A stretch of DNA of 64,000 nt from Myxococcales bacterium (lineage in GTDB: Bacteria > Myxococcota > Bradymonadia > UBA7976 > UBA1532): NCBI GenBank assembly GCA_020633515.1, contig JACKDM010000006.1:1-64000 (forward strand), given 5' to 3'. Position 1 is the stretch's first letter. The number at the start of each line of letters is the position of its first letter. The notes under the pieces were generated by a model that saw nothing but the letters and a program-made list of their open reading frames with translations, was not told the DNA's origin and did not search any database. The position numbers and the translations under genes were made by a program. This document shows, in pieces, positions 37,427 to 45,972 of the stretch.

Positions 37427-40400
37427 TCAGCGGGTGTAGCAGACGACGTTGGAGACGACGTTGATCGCGCAGCCCTCGAGGGGCTGGAAGTTGGTGTCGA
37501 GCTCGACGCCGCCGTTGCGGAAGAGGTCGCAGTCGAGGTTGGTGCCGACGCTGCACCGGCCCTGCACCCAGCTCCGCGCCTCGCCGTGGCCGAACCAGCG
37601 GCAGGCCATGTCGGCGCAGCCTTCGGCGTTGCCGCAGGCGTTGAAGCTGTTGCACTGCCCGTGGTGGCCGAAGGCGCGGAGCTCGCCGAGCTCGATCTGG
37701 GTGATGGCCTCGCCGCAGCCGCCGCCGAGGTCGGGGAAGATGACGTAGGGCTCCTGGCCTTCGTAGGGGCCGAAGAGGCCGTCGAGGCAGCGGCCGGCAT
37801 ACTTCTGCACGGTGGGGAGCCCGTCGGGGCCGGGGTCGGGGCTGGCGTTGCCGCCGATGAGGTAGACGTCGCCGTTGAGGACGGCGGCGGCGGCGAGGTC
37901 GTAGGGCAAGAGCAGGCGCGATTCGGGCACGAGCTCGAACCACGGGCCGTCGGCGGCGGCGAGGTCGTAGACGATCCGGCGGTCGGAGAAGCTGCCGTCG
38001 GCCTGGCGGCCGCCGAAGACGATGAGCCGGCCGGCGACGCGGGCGGCGGTCGCCTCGGCGACGTCGAAGCCGTCGTCGGCGAGCTCGATCCAGCCTGCTT
38101 CGGGGTCGAGCGCCCACAGCGAGGGATCGATGACGCCCGCGGGGTCGCGGCCGCCGGCGAGGTAGAGCCGGCCCTGCCACGCGATCCCGGCGGCGCCGGC
38201 GCGGGCGGCGGGGAGCGATCGGCCCGCGCGCCAGGTGTCGGTCGCGGGGTCGTAGATCTCGACCGCGGCGACGGCGACCCCGTCGGCCTCGCCGCCGGCG
38301 ACGACGATCTCGCCGCCGATGACCGCGGCGACGGCGCCGTGACGGGCGGTGGGCATGGGCGCCATCACCGCCCAGGTGTCGCTCGCGGGGTCGTAGGCGT
38401 GCAGGGTGGCGACCGCGACGCCGAACGCGCTCTCACCGCCGATGACCCAGATCCGGCCGGCGGCGGCGACGGCGGCGGCGCCGTCCTGCACGCTCGGGAG
38501 CGGCGCGATGAGGCTGGCGCGGCCGGTCTCGGGGTCGTAGGCGTAGCCGCGGGTGGTCGCCTGGAAGCTGCGGCCGCCGACGACGTAGAGGCGGTCGTCG
38601 AGCGCGGCGACGGCGTGGCGGAAGCGGCCTTCGGGGAGCGGCGCGAGGTGGCGCAGGTGGTCCTGGTTGCGGCTGTAGCGCACGGTGCTCGCCGCGAAGC
38701 TCGGGCCGGCGGGGCCGACGACGACGCCGCCGAGGATCCAGCTCGCCGTCTCGGCGTCGGGCAGACCGGCGCGCACATGGCCGACGGCGACGGCGCCGTG
38801 GCGGGGCGCGGGGAGCGGGCGGCGGCGGACCCATTCGCCCTCGGTGAGCAGGAACTCTTCGACGATCGCGGTGGAGGCGCCGCCGGCGACGCGGCCGCCG
38901 GCGACGACGATGCCGACGGCGCCGCCGGTGACGCGGCCGGCGTTCTGGTCGAGGGTCGCGGTGAGGTGCGAGCGCGGGGTGGGGAGCGGGGTGCCGATGG
39001 TCCAGGCGTCGGCGATGGGGCCGTAGACGTCGACCGCGGCGACGGGGCGGCCGGCGTCGTCCTCGCCGCCGATGAGGTAGACGAGCCCGTCGGGGGCGGC
39101 GACCGCGGCGAACGCATGGCGGGGGCGCGGGAGGGCGCGGGCGGGGGTCCAGGTATTGGTCGCGGGGTCGTAGACGCTGTGGGTGGTGACGACCGCGCCG
39201 CCGATGGTGCGGCCGCCCATGACATGCACCTTGCCATTGATGACGACCGCCTGCGCCGCGTAGCGGGGTGATGGCATCGGCGCGATGGCATCCCAGGCGA
39301 CGCCGCCCGCGGTGAGGCGGTCGGCGCGGTCGAGCGCGCGGCCGTCGACGTCGGCGCCGCCGAAGACATAGAGGGTGCCATTGACGAGCGCGGCGGCGGC
39401 GGCGGTGCGGGGCTGGGGCAGCGCGGGGCGATCGCTCCAGGCGCCGGTGTTGAGGTCGTGGGTCTGCACCGCGCCGCGGGTGTTGAGGCCGTCGAAGCCG
39501 GCGATGACGTGCACCCGGGCGCCGTCGGTGACGATGGCGGCGTCGGTGCGGGCGAAGGGCAGCGCGGGGCCGCTCAGCCAGCGGTTGGCGTCGCCGGTGA
39601 TGACATAGCGCTCGGTGCGCGGCTCGAGCTGCCAGTTGCCGGCGCGGTCGATGGCACGCACGCTGAGGGTGGTGTCATCGAAGACGCGGAAGGTGTGCAC
39701 CGAGTCGAAGTGATCGGCGTGGGTGTCTGGGTCGCTGCCATCGGTGGTGTAATACACCCGCGAAGGCTCGGTGGCGGCGACGGTGACGGTGATGCCATCG
39801 AGGTAGCGGCCGGTGGCGGGGGTGATGCGGGTCGCGGGGGGGACGTCGTCGTAGATGATGCGCGCGGTGACGACGTCGCTGTCGCCGCCGGGGCCGCGGG
39901 CGAGGAGGCGGAAGACGTTCTCGCCGGGCGCGAGGTCGACGGTCAGGCGGAAGGCTTCGACGGGGCCTTGGGGCAGCGCGACCTCGCCGTTGACGACGAG
40001 CGCGGTCCCGGCGGGGCGGGTGCCGACGAGCTCGACGCGGCGCTCGCGGGTGTAGCGCGGGAGAGGGTCGACCCGCGGCGTGGGGCGGCAGCCGGCGATG
40101 GGTGCGCCGGCGCAGACGCCGTCGCGGCAGGCGTCGCCGCCGGTGCAGCCGTCGCCGTCGTCGCAGGCGGCGGCGACGGCGACGTGTACGCAGCGATCGG
40201 CGGCGGCGTCGTAGGCGTCGGCGGTGCAGGGGTCGTCGTCTTCGCAGAGCGCGTCGGCGTCGAAGGGCTGGCACTCGCCGACGAGGCAGAGCGCGCCGAC
40301 GGGGCAGACGCCGCTCTGGCGGGCGATGGTGCAGCCGAGCCCGGCGTCGACGCAGACGCCGGCGACGCAGTCGGCGCCGTTGTCGCAGAGGCCGTCGGGG

Positions 40401-41920
40401 CGCTGGGGGCCGCAGGCGTCGGCCGCCGGGCGGCAGCGGCCGGCGATGCAGCGCTCGGTCGGGGCGCAGTCGCAGCGGAAGCCGCCGATGCAGGCGCCGT
40501 CGATGCAGAGCCCGTCGCCGCAGGCGCCGCAGGTGCCGCCGCAGCCGTCGTCGCCGCAGCTTCGCCCCTCGCACTGCGGCGCGCAGGGCGGGGCGCAGCG
40601 GCCGTCGGTGCAGACGTCGCCGTCGTCGCAGGCGCCGCAGGTGCCGCCGCAGCCGTCGTCGCCGCAGTCGCGGCCGTTGCACTGCGGCGCGCAGGGCAGC
40701 GCGCAGCGGCCGCGGTCGGGGTCGCAGAGCTCGCCGGGGTCGCAGGCGCCGCAGGTGCCGCCGCAGCCATCGGGGCCGCAGATCCGGCCCTGGCAGGCGG
40801 GCTCGCAGGCGGCGGGCACGCAGGCGCGGGCGGGGATGTCGCAGACGTCGCCCTCGGGGCAGGCGCAGTCGGCGGGGCAGGTCGCGCAGCTCTCGCCGCC
40901 GCGGCAGCGGCCGTCGCCGCAGCAGGCGCCGCAGTCGGCGGGGCAGGTGCCGCAGTCCTCGCCCGGGTCGCAGGTGCCGTCGCCGCAGTCGGCGGGCGGG
41001 GGTCCGCAGCGGCCGTCGGCGTCGCAGGCGCCGTCGACGCAGACGCCGCACGCGCCGCCGCAGCCGTCGTCGCCGCAGATCCGGTCGTCGCAGTCCGCGA
41101 GGCAGGCCGGGTTGCAGGCGCGGGCGCCGATGTCGCAGCGCTCGTCGGGGCCGCAGCCGCAGTCGACCGGGCAGGTGGCGCAGTCCTCGCCGTGCTCGGG
41201 GCTGCATCGCAGGTTGCCGCAGCAGAAGCCGCAGTCGGCGGGGCAGTCGAGGCAGGTCTCACCCGGCTGACAGACCTCGTCGCCGCAGCTCGCCGGGGGC
41301 GCGACGCAGCGGCCGGTCTCGCAGACGCGGTCGTCGTCGCAGCCGCCGCAGTCGCCGCCGCAGCCGTCGCCGCCGCACTCGACGGTCGCGCAGTCGAGCG
41401 GCACGCAGCCGGGCACGCAGGTGGCGGTGTCGAGCTCGCAGAGCTCGCCCTCGGGGCAGCCGCAGTCGGCGGGGCAGGTCGCGCAGCTCTCGTCGGGCGC
41501 GCAGGTCCCGTCGCCGCAGCAGGCGCCGCAGTCGGCGGGGCAGGTCGCGCAGCTCTCGTCGCTGGCGCAGACGTCGTCGCCGCAGCCCTCGTCGATGGGG
41601 ACGCAGGCGCCGCCGGCGCAGAGCTCGCCGGGGTCGCAGGCGCCGCACGAGCCGCCGCAGCCGTCGTCGCCGCAGACGCGGCCGTCACAATCGGGCGTGC
41701 AAGCCGGCTCGCGACAGGCGCCCTCGGCGCAGCCATCAGGGCAGAGCCCGACCGGGCTCCAGTCGCCGTCGTCGCAGACTTCGAGGACGTCGCCCGCGCA
41801 GCGTCGGCTGTCTTCGACGCAGCCATCTCCGGCGTCGGACTTCTCGTCGGGGTCGCTGCCGGTGCACGCGAGCAGGAGCATGGGCAGGAGACAGGCGGCG
41901 AGCCGGAGCAGCCGGGCCAT
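37427..41920 (-). CDS. giant Cys-rich and Kelch-repeat surface lipoprotein
   Basis: A 1497-residue lipoprotein with lipobox LLLACTG (Cys19). Residues about 35-560 are disulfide-rich units of two alternating kinds, CGDDGCGGTCGAC and CGDGTCxxGE-type CPADCG repeats, like those common in myxobacterial surface proteins. Around 695-770 is a chitobiase C-terminal-like/Ig domain (RVYYTTDGSDPDT, LSVRAIDRAGNW). From about 778 to 1365 there is a string of Kelch repeats (YVFGGADVDGR, VIAGGRVAGG), probably two six-bladed propellers or one larger. A Cys-rich end follows. ATG 41920 is chosen by the signal peptide; the open frame upstream is a shadow of the next gene. Probably exposed and adhesive. Confidence 0.85.
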   Translation of the reverse strand: MARLLRLAACLLPMLLLACTGSDPDEKSDAGDGCVEDSRRCAGDVLEVCDDGDWSPVGLCPDGCAEGACREPACTPDCDGRVCGDDGCGGSCGACDPGELCAGGACVPIDEGCGDDVCASDESCATCPADCGACCGDGTCAPDESCATCPADCGCPEGELCELDTATCVPGCVPLDCATVECGGDGCGGDCGGCDDDRVCETGRCVAPPASCGDEVCQPGETCLDCPADCGFCCGNLRCSPEHGEDCATCPVDCGCGPDERCDIGARACNPACLADCDDRICGDDGCGGACGVCVDGACDADGRCGPPPADCGDGTCDPGEDCGTCPADCGACCGDGRCRGGESCATCPADCACPEGDVCDIPARACVPAACEPACQGRICGPDGCGGTCGACDPGELCDPDRGRCALPCAPQCNGRDCGDDGCGGTCGACDDGDVCTDGRCAPPCAPQCEGRSCGDDGCGGTCGACGDGLCIDGACIGGFRCDCAPTERCIAGRCRPAADACGPQRPDGLCDNGADCVAGVCVDAGLGCTIARQSGVCPVGALCLVGECQPFDADALCEDDDPCTADAYDAAADRCVHVAVAAACDDGDGCTGGDACRDGVCAGAPIAGCRPTPRVDPLPRYTRERRVELVGTRPAGTALVVNGEVALPQGPVEAFRLTVDLAPGENVFRLLARGPGGDSDVVTARIIYDDVPPATRITPATGRYLDGITVTVAATEPSRVYYTTDGSDPDTHADHFDSVHTFRVFDDTTLSVRAIDRAGNWQLEPRTERYVITGDANRWLSGPALPFARTDAAIVTDGARVHVIAGFDGLNTRGAVQTHDLNTGAWSDRPALPQPRTAAAAALVNGTLYVFGGADVDGRALDRADRLTAGGVAWDAIAPMPSPRYAAQAVVINGKVHVMGGRTIGGAVVTTHSVYDPATNTWTPARALPRPRHAFAAVAAPDGLVYLIGGEDDAGRPVAAVDVYGPIADAWTIGTPLPTPRSHLTATLDQNAGRVTGGAVGIVVAGGRVAGGASTAIVEEFLLTEGEWVRRRPLPAPRHGAVAVGHVRAGLPDAETASWILGGVVVGPAGPSFAASTVRYSRNQDHLRHLAPLPEGRFRHAVAALDDRLYVVGGRSFQATTRGYAYDPETGRASLIAPLPSVQDGAAAVAAAGRIWVIGGESAFGVAVATLHAYDPASDTWAVMAPMPTARHGAVAAVIGGEIVVAGGEADGVAVAAVEIYDPATDTWRAGRSLPAARAGAAGIAWQGRLYLAGGRDPAGVIDPSLWALDPEAGWIELADDGFDVAEATAARVAGRLIVFGGRQADGSFSDRRIVYDLAAADGPWFELVPESRLLLPYDLAAAAVLNGDVYLIGGNASPDPGPDGLPTVQKYAGRCLDGLFGPYEGQEPYVIFPDLGGGCGEAITQIELGELRAFGHHGQCNSFNACGNAEGCADMACRWFGHGEARSWVQGRCSVGTNLDCDLFRNGGVELDTNFQPLEGCAINVVSNVVCYTR

Positions 41921-42086
41921 GAGCGGCCTCCGCGGGCGGGGTCGGGGTGGGCTTGGAATGTGAGGTGGATCAAGCCACGAACCGGGGGGCCGGTTCAAGG
42001 TGGCGATGGGCTCGGGCGCGAAGTCCTGCTTCGCGTGCGCGGGCGGGATCGCGGCGGCCGGCGAAGCGACGCCCGCCCTCTTGGGG

Positions 42087-43031
42087 CTAGCGGGGGAGCC
42101 CGGCGACGGGCGAGGCGTTGAGCACGAACGGGCTGCGGTCGGCGCCGCTGAGGCTGTCGACGATGAGGTAGACGGTCTGGCCGGCGACGAGCTCGACGAT
42201 GACGACGCTCTGGCTCTCGCCGGCCTCGAAGTCGCCGTAGTCGTCGTTGCAGGCGAGCTCGCTGAGCTCGTCTTCGCAGTCGGTGCGGACCGCCAGCACG
42301 GTGTCGAGCCGCTCGGGATCGGTGCCGAGGGTGTCGAACTGCACGCGGCCGGTGACGGGGGCGGTGTAGGAGACGACCATGTCATAGCCGTACTCCGGGT
42401 CGCCGCCGACGCCGCCGCAGCTCGTGCCCTGGTCGTTGCCGCTGACCACCGTGGAGAGGGTCGCGGCGCCGTTGGGTCCGGGGTCGAGCCGCAGCGACGG
42501 GCCGAGGCAGCGGCCCTCGTCTTCGCCTTCGCCTTCGCCTTCGCCTTCGCCCTCACCTTCGCCCTCACGCCCTCGCCTTCGCCTTCGCCTTCGCCCTCGC
42601 CCTCACCCTCGCCTTCGCCCTCACCTTCGCCTTCGCCCCTTCGCCTTCGCCTTCGCCTTCGCCTTCGCCCTCGCCTCGCCTCGCCCTCGCCCTCGCCTTC
42701 GCCTTCGCCCTCACCTTCGCCTTCGCCCTCCCCTTCGCCTCGCCCTCCCCTTCGCCCTCCCTCGCCCCCCCTTCGCCTTCGCCCTCCCCTTCGCCTCCCT
42801 TCGCCCTCGCCTTCGCGCCCTCCCCCTCCCTTCCCTTCGCCTCCCCTTCACCTTCGCCCTCCCCTTCACCCTCACCCTCGCCCTCCCCTTCCCCCTCACG
42901 CCCCCGTCCTGCTCGACGCCCAGGTCGAGGTCGTCGTCATCCCCCCCGCCCCCGGTGGGCGTGCACCCCGCCAACGCCGCCCCGCCCAACGCGACCACCA
43001 GGGCGGCCCGCCGCAACCAGCCGTCGTTCAT
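42087..43031 (-). CDS. Gly-Glu-linker lipoprotein with PPC-like domain; linker frame broken
   Basis: Begins at ATG 43031 with a lipoprotein signal (VALGGAALAGCTPTGGGG), then an acidic patch DDDDLDLGVEQDGG. A Gly-Glu linker should follow, but its frame is shifted several times between about 42520 and 42903. The last part is in a good frame: EGEDEGRCLGPSLRLDPGP onward to the C-terminus near SPVAGLPR. That domain (LACNDDYGDFEAGESQSVVI, then VYLIVDSLSG) is a pre-peptidase C-terminal (PPC)-like beta domain, close to those in the next lipoprotein. The linker's irregular hexamer repeats could be a slippage switch or a place where sequencing failed. Confidence 0.65.
42520..42903. repeat. imperfect Gly-Glu-coding hexamer repeat tract
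   Basis: Plus-strand units CCTTCG/CCCTCG/CCTTCA/CCTCGC alternate for nearly 400 bp with irregular 5- and 7-base units. Read on the minus strand in the right frame they give (Gly-Glu)n. The irregular units change the frame many times, unlike the clean copy at 45615-45748. Confidence 0.85.
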
Positions 43032-43270
43032 CTGCGCTCCTCCAGCTCGTCATCGGGGCGCCGCACCCCGCTGCCCGCACCGTACTGACCCGAATCCGGG
43101 CGATGCAAACCCGGCGCGCGCAGACCACGAGGCCGCGGCCGGAGCGCCGATGACAGCGAGCAATGGAGGGAAACGGGGAGAGCGCGGGCGCCATGGCGCC
43201 GCGAGCAGAGGCGGGGCGCGACCGGCGGCTCACCCCAGCGAGGGCGGGCGAGGGCCGGTCGCGGTGACGA

Positions 43271-45859
43271 TTACTCTTCGGGCTCCGCGGGCAGCCCGCC
43301 GCGCAGCACCTCGACCGTGTAGGCGCCGGGGCTGTTGCCGCCGAAGCTGTCGACGAAGACGTAGATCGTCTGCTCGGCCTCGAGCTCGAGGTCGAAGCCG
43401 CTGTTGAGGCCCTGGAAGTCGTCGTTGCACTCGAGCTCGAAGTCGGCGAGGCCGCAGTAGTCGCGGGCGTACATCAGCGCGTCGTCGACGTGCGCGGTGA
43501 TGAGGAACCCGTAGGTGCCGGCCTCGGGCGCGGTGAACGAGAGCACGTCCACCGGGCCGCCGCCGCCGCAGCTCCCGCCCTGCACGATCATCGAGTCGCT
43601 CTGGTCGCCGCTGAAGCTCCAGCCGTTGGCCGTCTCGGTCGCGTTGAGGTCGCCGACCTCCCAGTTGGCCGGGCACTCGGGCACCGGCACCGCGCAGGTC
43701 GAGAGCCCCTCGCCGGGCACGCAGTACAGATCGTCGACGCAGCCGCCGAGCGCGGCGCCGAGGCAGACGTCACCCTCGGCGAGATCACCCGCCGGGGTCA
43801 GCGCCGCGTCGATCGGATCGCTCAGCTCGTTGGTCGCGTCGATCACCCGCACCCGCGCGGTGACCGCGGCGCCCGCGATCCGCCCGGCCTGCGTCGCCGC
43901 GCACTCCGCCTCGGCGTCGGCGACGGCGAACGCGCAGCCGAAGAAGTCACCCGTCTCGTCGAGGCACGCCTCGAAGAAGGCGTCGCCGAACGCGGTGCAG
44001 TCGACGAGCGCCGCGATCGGCAGCGCCGCGGTCCCATCGAACGCGCCCCCGTCGCCGCGCACGACCTCGTTGAAGCGGATCTGGATCGGGGTCACCTCAC
44101 CGGCGACCGGCATCTGGTCGGCGTCGACCGCGATCGGGACCGGGTTGCCCGCCTCGTCGAGGAGCAGGATGTCGAAGCCGATCGCGTTGCCCTCGGCGTC
44201 GCTGCCCATCGCGCGCAGGCCGACCGTCGGCTCGTCGCCGCCGATGTACGCGGTGAGGGTGTCGACCACCGGCGCGCTGGTGACGGTGCAGGTGGTCTCC
44301 GGGCCGCCCTCGACGCCGGCGGCGCAGACGGTGTCTTCGGGGCAGACGTCGAACGCCTGCGCCGGATCGCACGCCCCGCCGACCTCGTTGGCCCGCGGCG
44401 CCTGCGCCTCGACATCGGTCGGTTCGCTCTGGAGGCCGGTGTCGTCGACGACCGTCAGCCGCACCATCGCGACGCCGCCCACGCCCTCGGGCAGGATGCC
44501 GCTCAGCTCGCCGATGAAGGCGCCGTCGGCCTGATCGAGCTCGAGGAAGTCCTGGTAGATCGGCTCGAGGTCATCGGGCACCTCGGGGTCGAACGGGATC
44601 GGCTCGCCCGCGTCGTTGAGCAGCGAGAGGGTCAGCCCGACGACGTTGTCGTCCTCGTCGGTGCCGGTGATCACCACGCCGATGCCGTTGCTGACCGGGT
44701 TGTAGAACGCCTCGGCGTCGGTGATCGCGGGCGGGTAGACCGCCTCGCAGGTGGTGCCTTCGACGTCGTCGCGGTCGAGGCACTGCGTGTCGGCCGGGCA
44801 GATCGCGAAGCCGTCGTCGACCACGCAGGGCGCGTCGGGATCGAGCACCATCGGCGCCTGGAACGCGACGGTGACCGCCTCGCCCTCGAGGCCGAGCGCG
44901 TCGACCGGGATCACCCGCAGCGACGTCGCCCCGGGGAGCACGCCGATCGGGATGACACCCTCGGCGGTGAACATGCCATCGACGATCTCGAGCGAGGTCG
45001 CGAAGGTCTCGAACGCCGCGTAGCCCTGGGTGCCGCCGTCGTCGAGGATCGGCAGCGCGTCGCCGCCGGCGTCGAGGATCTCGACGAGCATGCCCTCGAC
45101 GTCGTTCTCGGGATCGGTCCCGCTGACCCGGAAGCCGAGGTTCTCGGCGCCCTCGCCGTAGACCGCCTCGACCATCTCGAACTCGGGCGCGGTCGCCTCG
45201 ATCGGGGTCGCGCTGAGCGTGAAGGGCGCGCCGTCCTCGGCCGCGAAGCTGTCGACGACCACGAAGACGGTCTGGTCGGCCTCGAGCTCGACGATCACGA
45301 TGCTCTGCAGCTCGCCGACGTTGAAGTCGCCGAAGTCGTCGTTGCAGGCGAGCTCGCTGCCGGCGTCGGCGCAGTCGGTGCGCACATGCAGCAGCGTATC
45401 GAGCGCGTCGGCGTCGGTCAGCAGCGTGTCGAACTGATAGAGACCCGCGGCCGGCGCGGTGAACTGCACGACGGCGTCGGGCGCGTAGAGCACGCCACCG
45501 TTGCCGTCATCGAGGGTCGAGCACGAGGCGACGAGATCGTCCCCGACGACCATACCGCCGATCGTGCCCGCGCCGCTCGCGTCGGGCGTCAGCGTGTAGG
45601 GCGCCGCGCAGGTGCCTTCACCCTCGCCCTCGCCCTCGCCTTCACCCTCGCCTTCGCCCTCGCCCTCCCCCTCGCCTTCCCCTTCGCCCTCACCTTCGCC
45701 CTCGCCCTCCCCCTCGCCTTCCCCTTCACCCTCACCCTCGCCCTCGCCGCCCATCATGTCGGCTTCATCGTCGTCGCCGCCGCCGTCATCACAGCCGACG
45801 AGCTGACCCCCGGAGAGCGCGAGCGCGAGCATCAACACGCGCAACCACTTGTCTTTCAT
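43271..45859 (-). CDS. Gly-Glu-linker surface lipoprotein with two PPC-like domains
   Basis: An 862-residue lipoprotein: signal with VGCDDGGG, then an intact (Gly-Glu)n linker (about residues 37-83). A PPC-like domain follows (SELACNDDFGDFNVGELQSI, TVFVVVDSFAAEDG). The middle has three similar Ig-like units that each start after a disulfide knot (CPADTQCLDRDDVEGTTC; CPEDTVCAAGVEGGPETTC). A second PPC-like domain ends it (ECNDDFQGLNSGFDLELEAE, YVFVDSFGGNSPGAYTV). ATG 45859 has AAGGAAGAAG upstream. The N-terminal half is a relative of the broken lipoprotein next to it. Likely displayed on the outer surface; ligand unknown. Confidence 0.85.
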   Translation of the reverse strand: MKDKWLRVLMLALALSGGQLVGCDDGGGDDDEADMMGGEGEGEGEGEGEGEGEGEGEGEGEGEGEGEGEGEGEGEGEGEGEGTCAAPYTLTPDASGAGTIGGMVVGDDLVASCSTLDDGNGGVLYAPDAVVQFTAPAAGLYQFDTLLTDADALDTLLHVRTDCADAGSELACNDDFGDFNVGELQSIVIVELEADQTVFVVVDSFAAEDGAPFTLSATPIEATAPEFEMVEAVYGEGAENLGFRVSGTDPENDVEGMLVEILDAGGDALPILDDGGTQGYAAFETFATSLEIVDGMFTAEGVIPIGVLPGATSLRVIPVDALGLEGEAVTVAFQAPMVLDPDAPCVVDDGFAICPADTQCLDRDDVEGTTCEAVYPPAITDAEAFYNPVSNGIGVVITGTDEDDNVVGLTLSLLNDAGEPIPFDPEVPDDLEPIYQDFLELDQADGAFIGELSGILPEGVGGVAMVRLTVVDDTGLQSEPTDVEAQAPRANEVGGACDPAQAFDVCPEDTVCAAGVEGGPETTCTVTSAPVVDTLTAYIGGDEPTVGLRAMGSDAEGNAIGFDILLLDEAGNPVPIAVDADQMPVAGEVTPIQIRFNEVVRGDGGAFDGTAALPIAALVDCTAFGDAFFEACLDETGDFFGCAFAVADAEAECAATQAGRIAGAAVTARVRVIDATNELSDPIDAALTPAGDLAEGDVCLGAALGGCVDDLYCVPGEGLSTCAVPVPECPANWEVGDLNATETANGWSFSGDQSDSMIVQGGSCGGGGPVDVLSFTAPEAGTYGFLITAHVDDALMYARDYCGLADFELECNDDFQGLNSGFDLELEAEQTIYVFVDSFGGNSPGAYTVEVLRGGLPAEPEE
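45615..45748. repeat. intact Gly-Glu-coding hexamer repeat
   Basis: About 22 hexamer units of the type GGCGAG/GGTGAA (minus strand) encode a continuous Gly-Glu run in frame with the lipoprotein signal and the mature domains. All units are six bases long, so the frame is kept. Confidence 0.9.
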
Positions 45860-45972
45860 CGATCTTCTTCCTTCCAGCACGGAGGCACACCGCAGCCTCC
45901 TTCGGCGGGACGGTAGCCGGGGGGTCCGGGCCGGCGCAACCCGACTGTGACATGTTGTCGAGCCCGCAGCCG

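Noticed and set aside
36854..39271. Plus-strand frame of 805 residues opposite the sigma and Kelch genes
   Set aside because: Gly/Ala/Asp/Val-rich sequence mirroring the codons of the minus-strand genes, with no domains.
39458..42121. Plus-strand frame of 887 residues opposite the Kelch gene
   Set aside because: Antisense shadow made almost only of Ala, Gly, Val and Asp.
41921..42568. N-terminal extension of the Kelch lipoprotein
   Set aside because: It would place about 216 Arg/Ser/Thr-rich residues before a perfect lipoprotein signal, and it is the shadow of the Gly-Glu lipoprotein.
42520..42903. CRISPR array
   Set aside because: Repeat unit is a 6-bp coding microsatellite without spacers.
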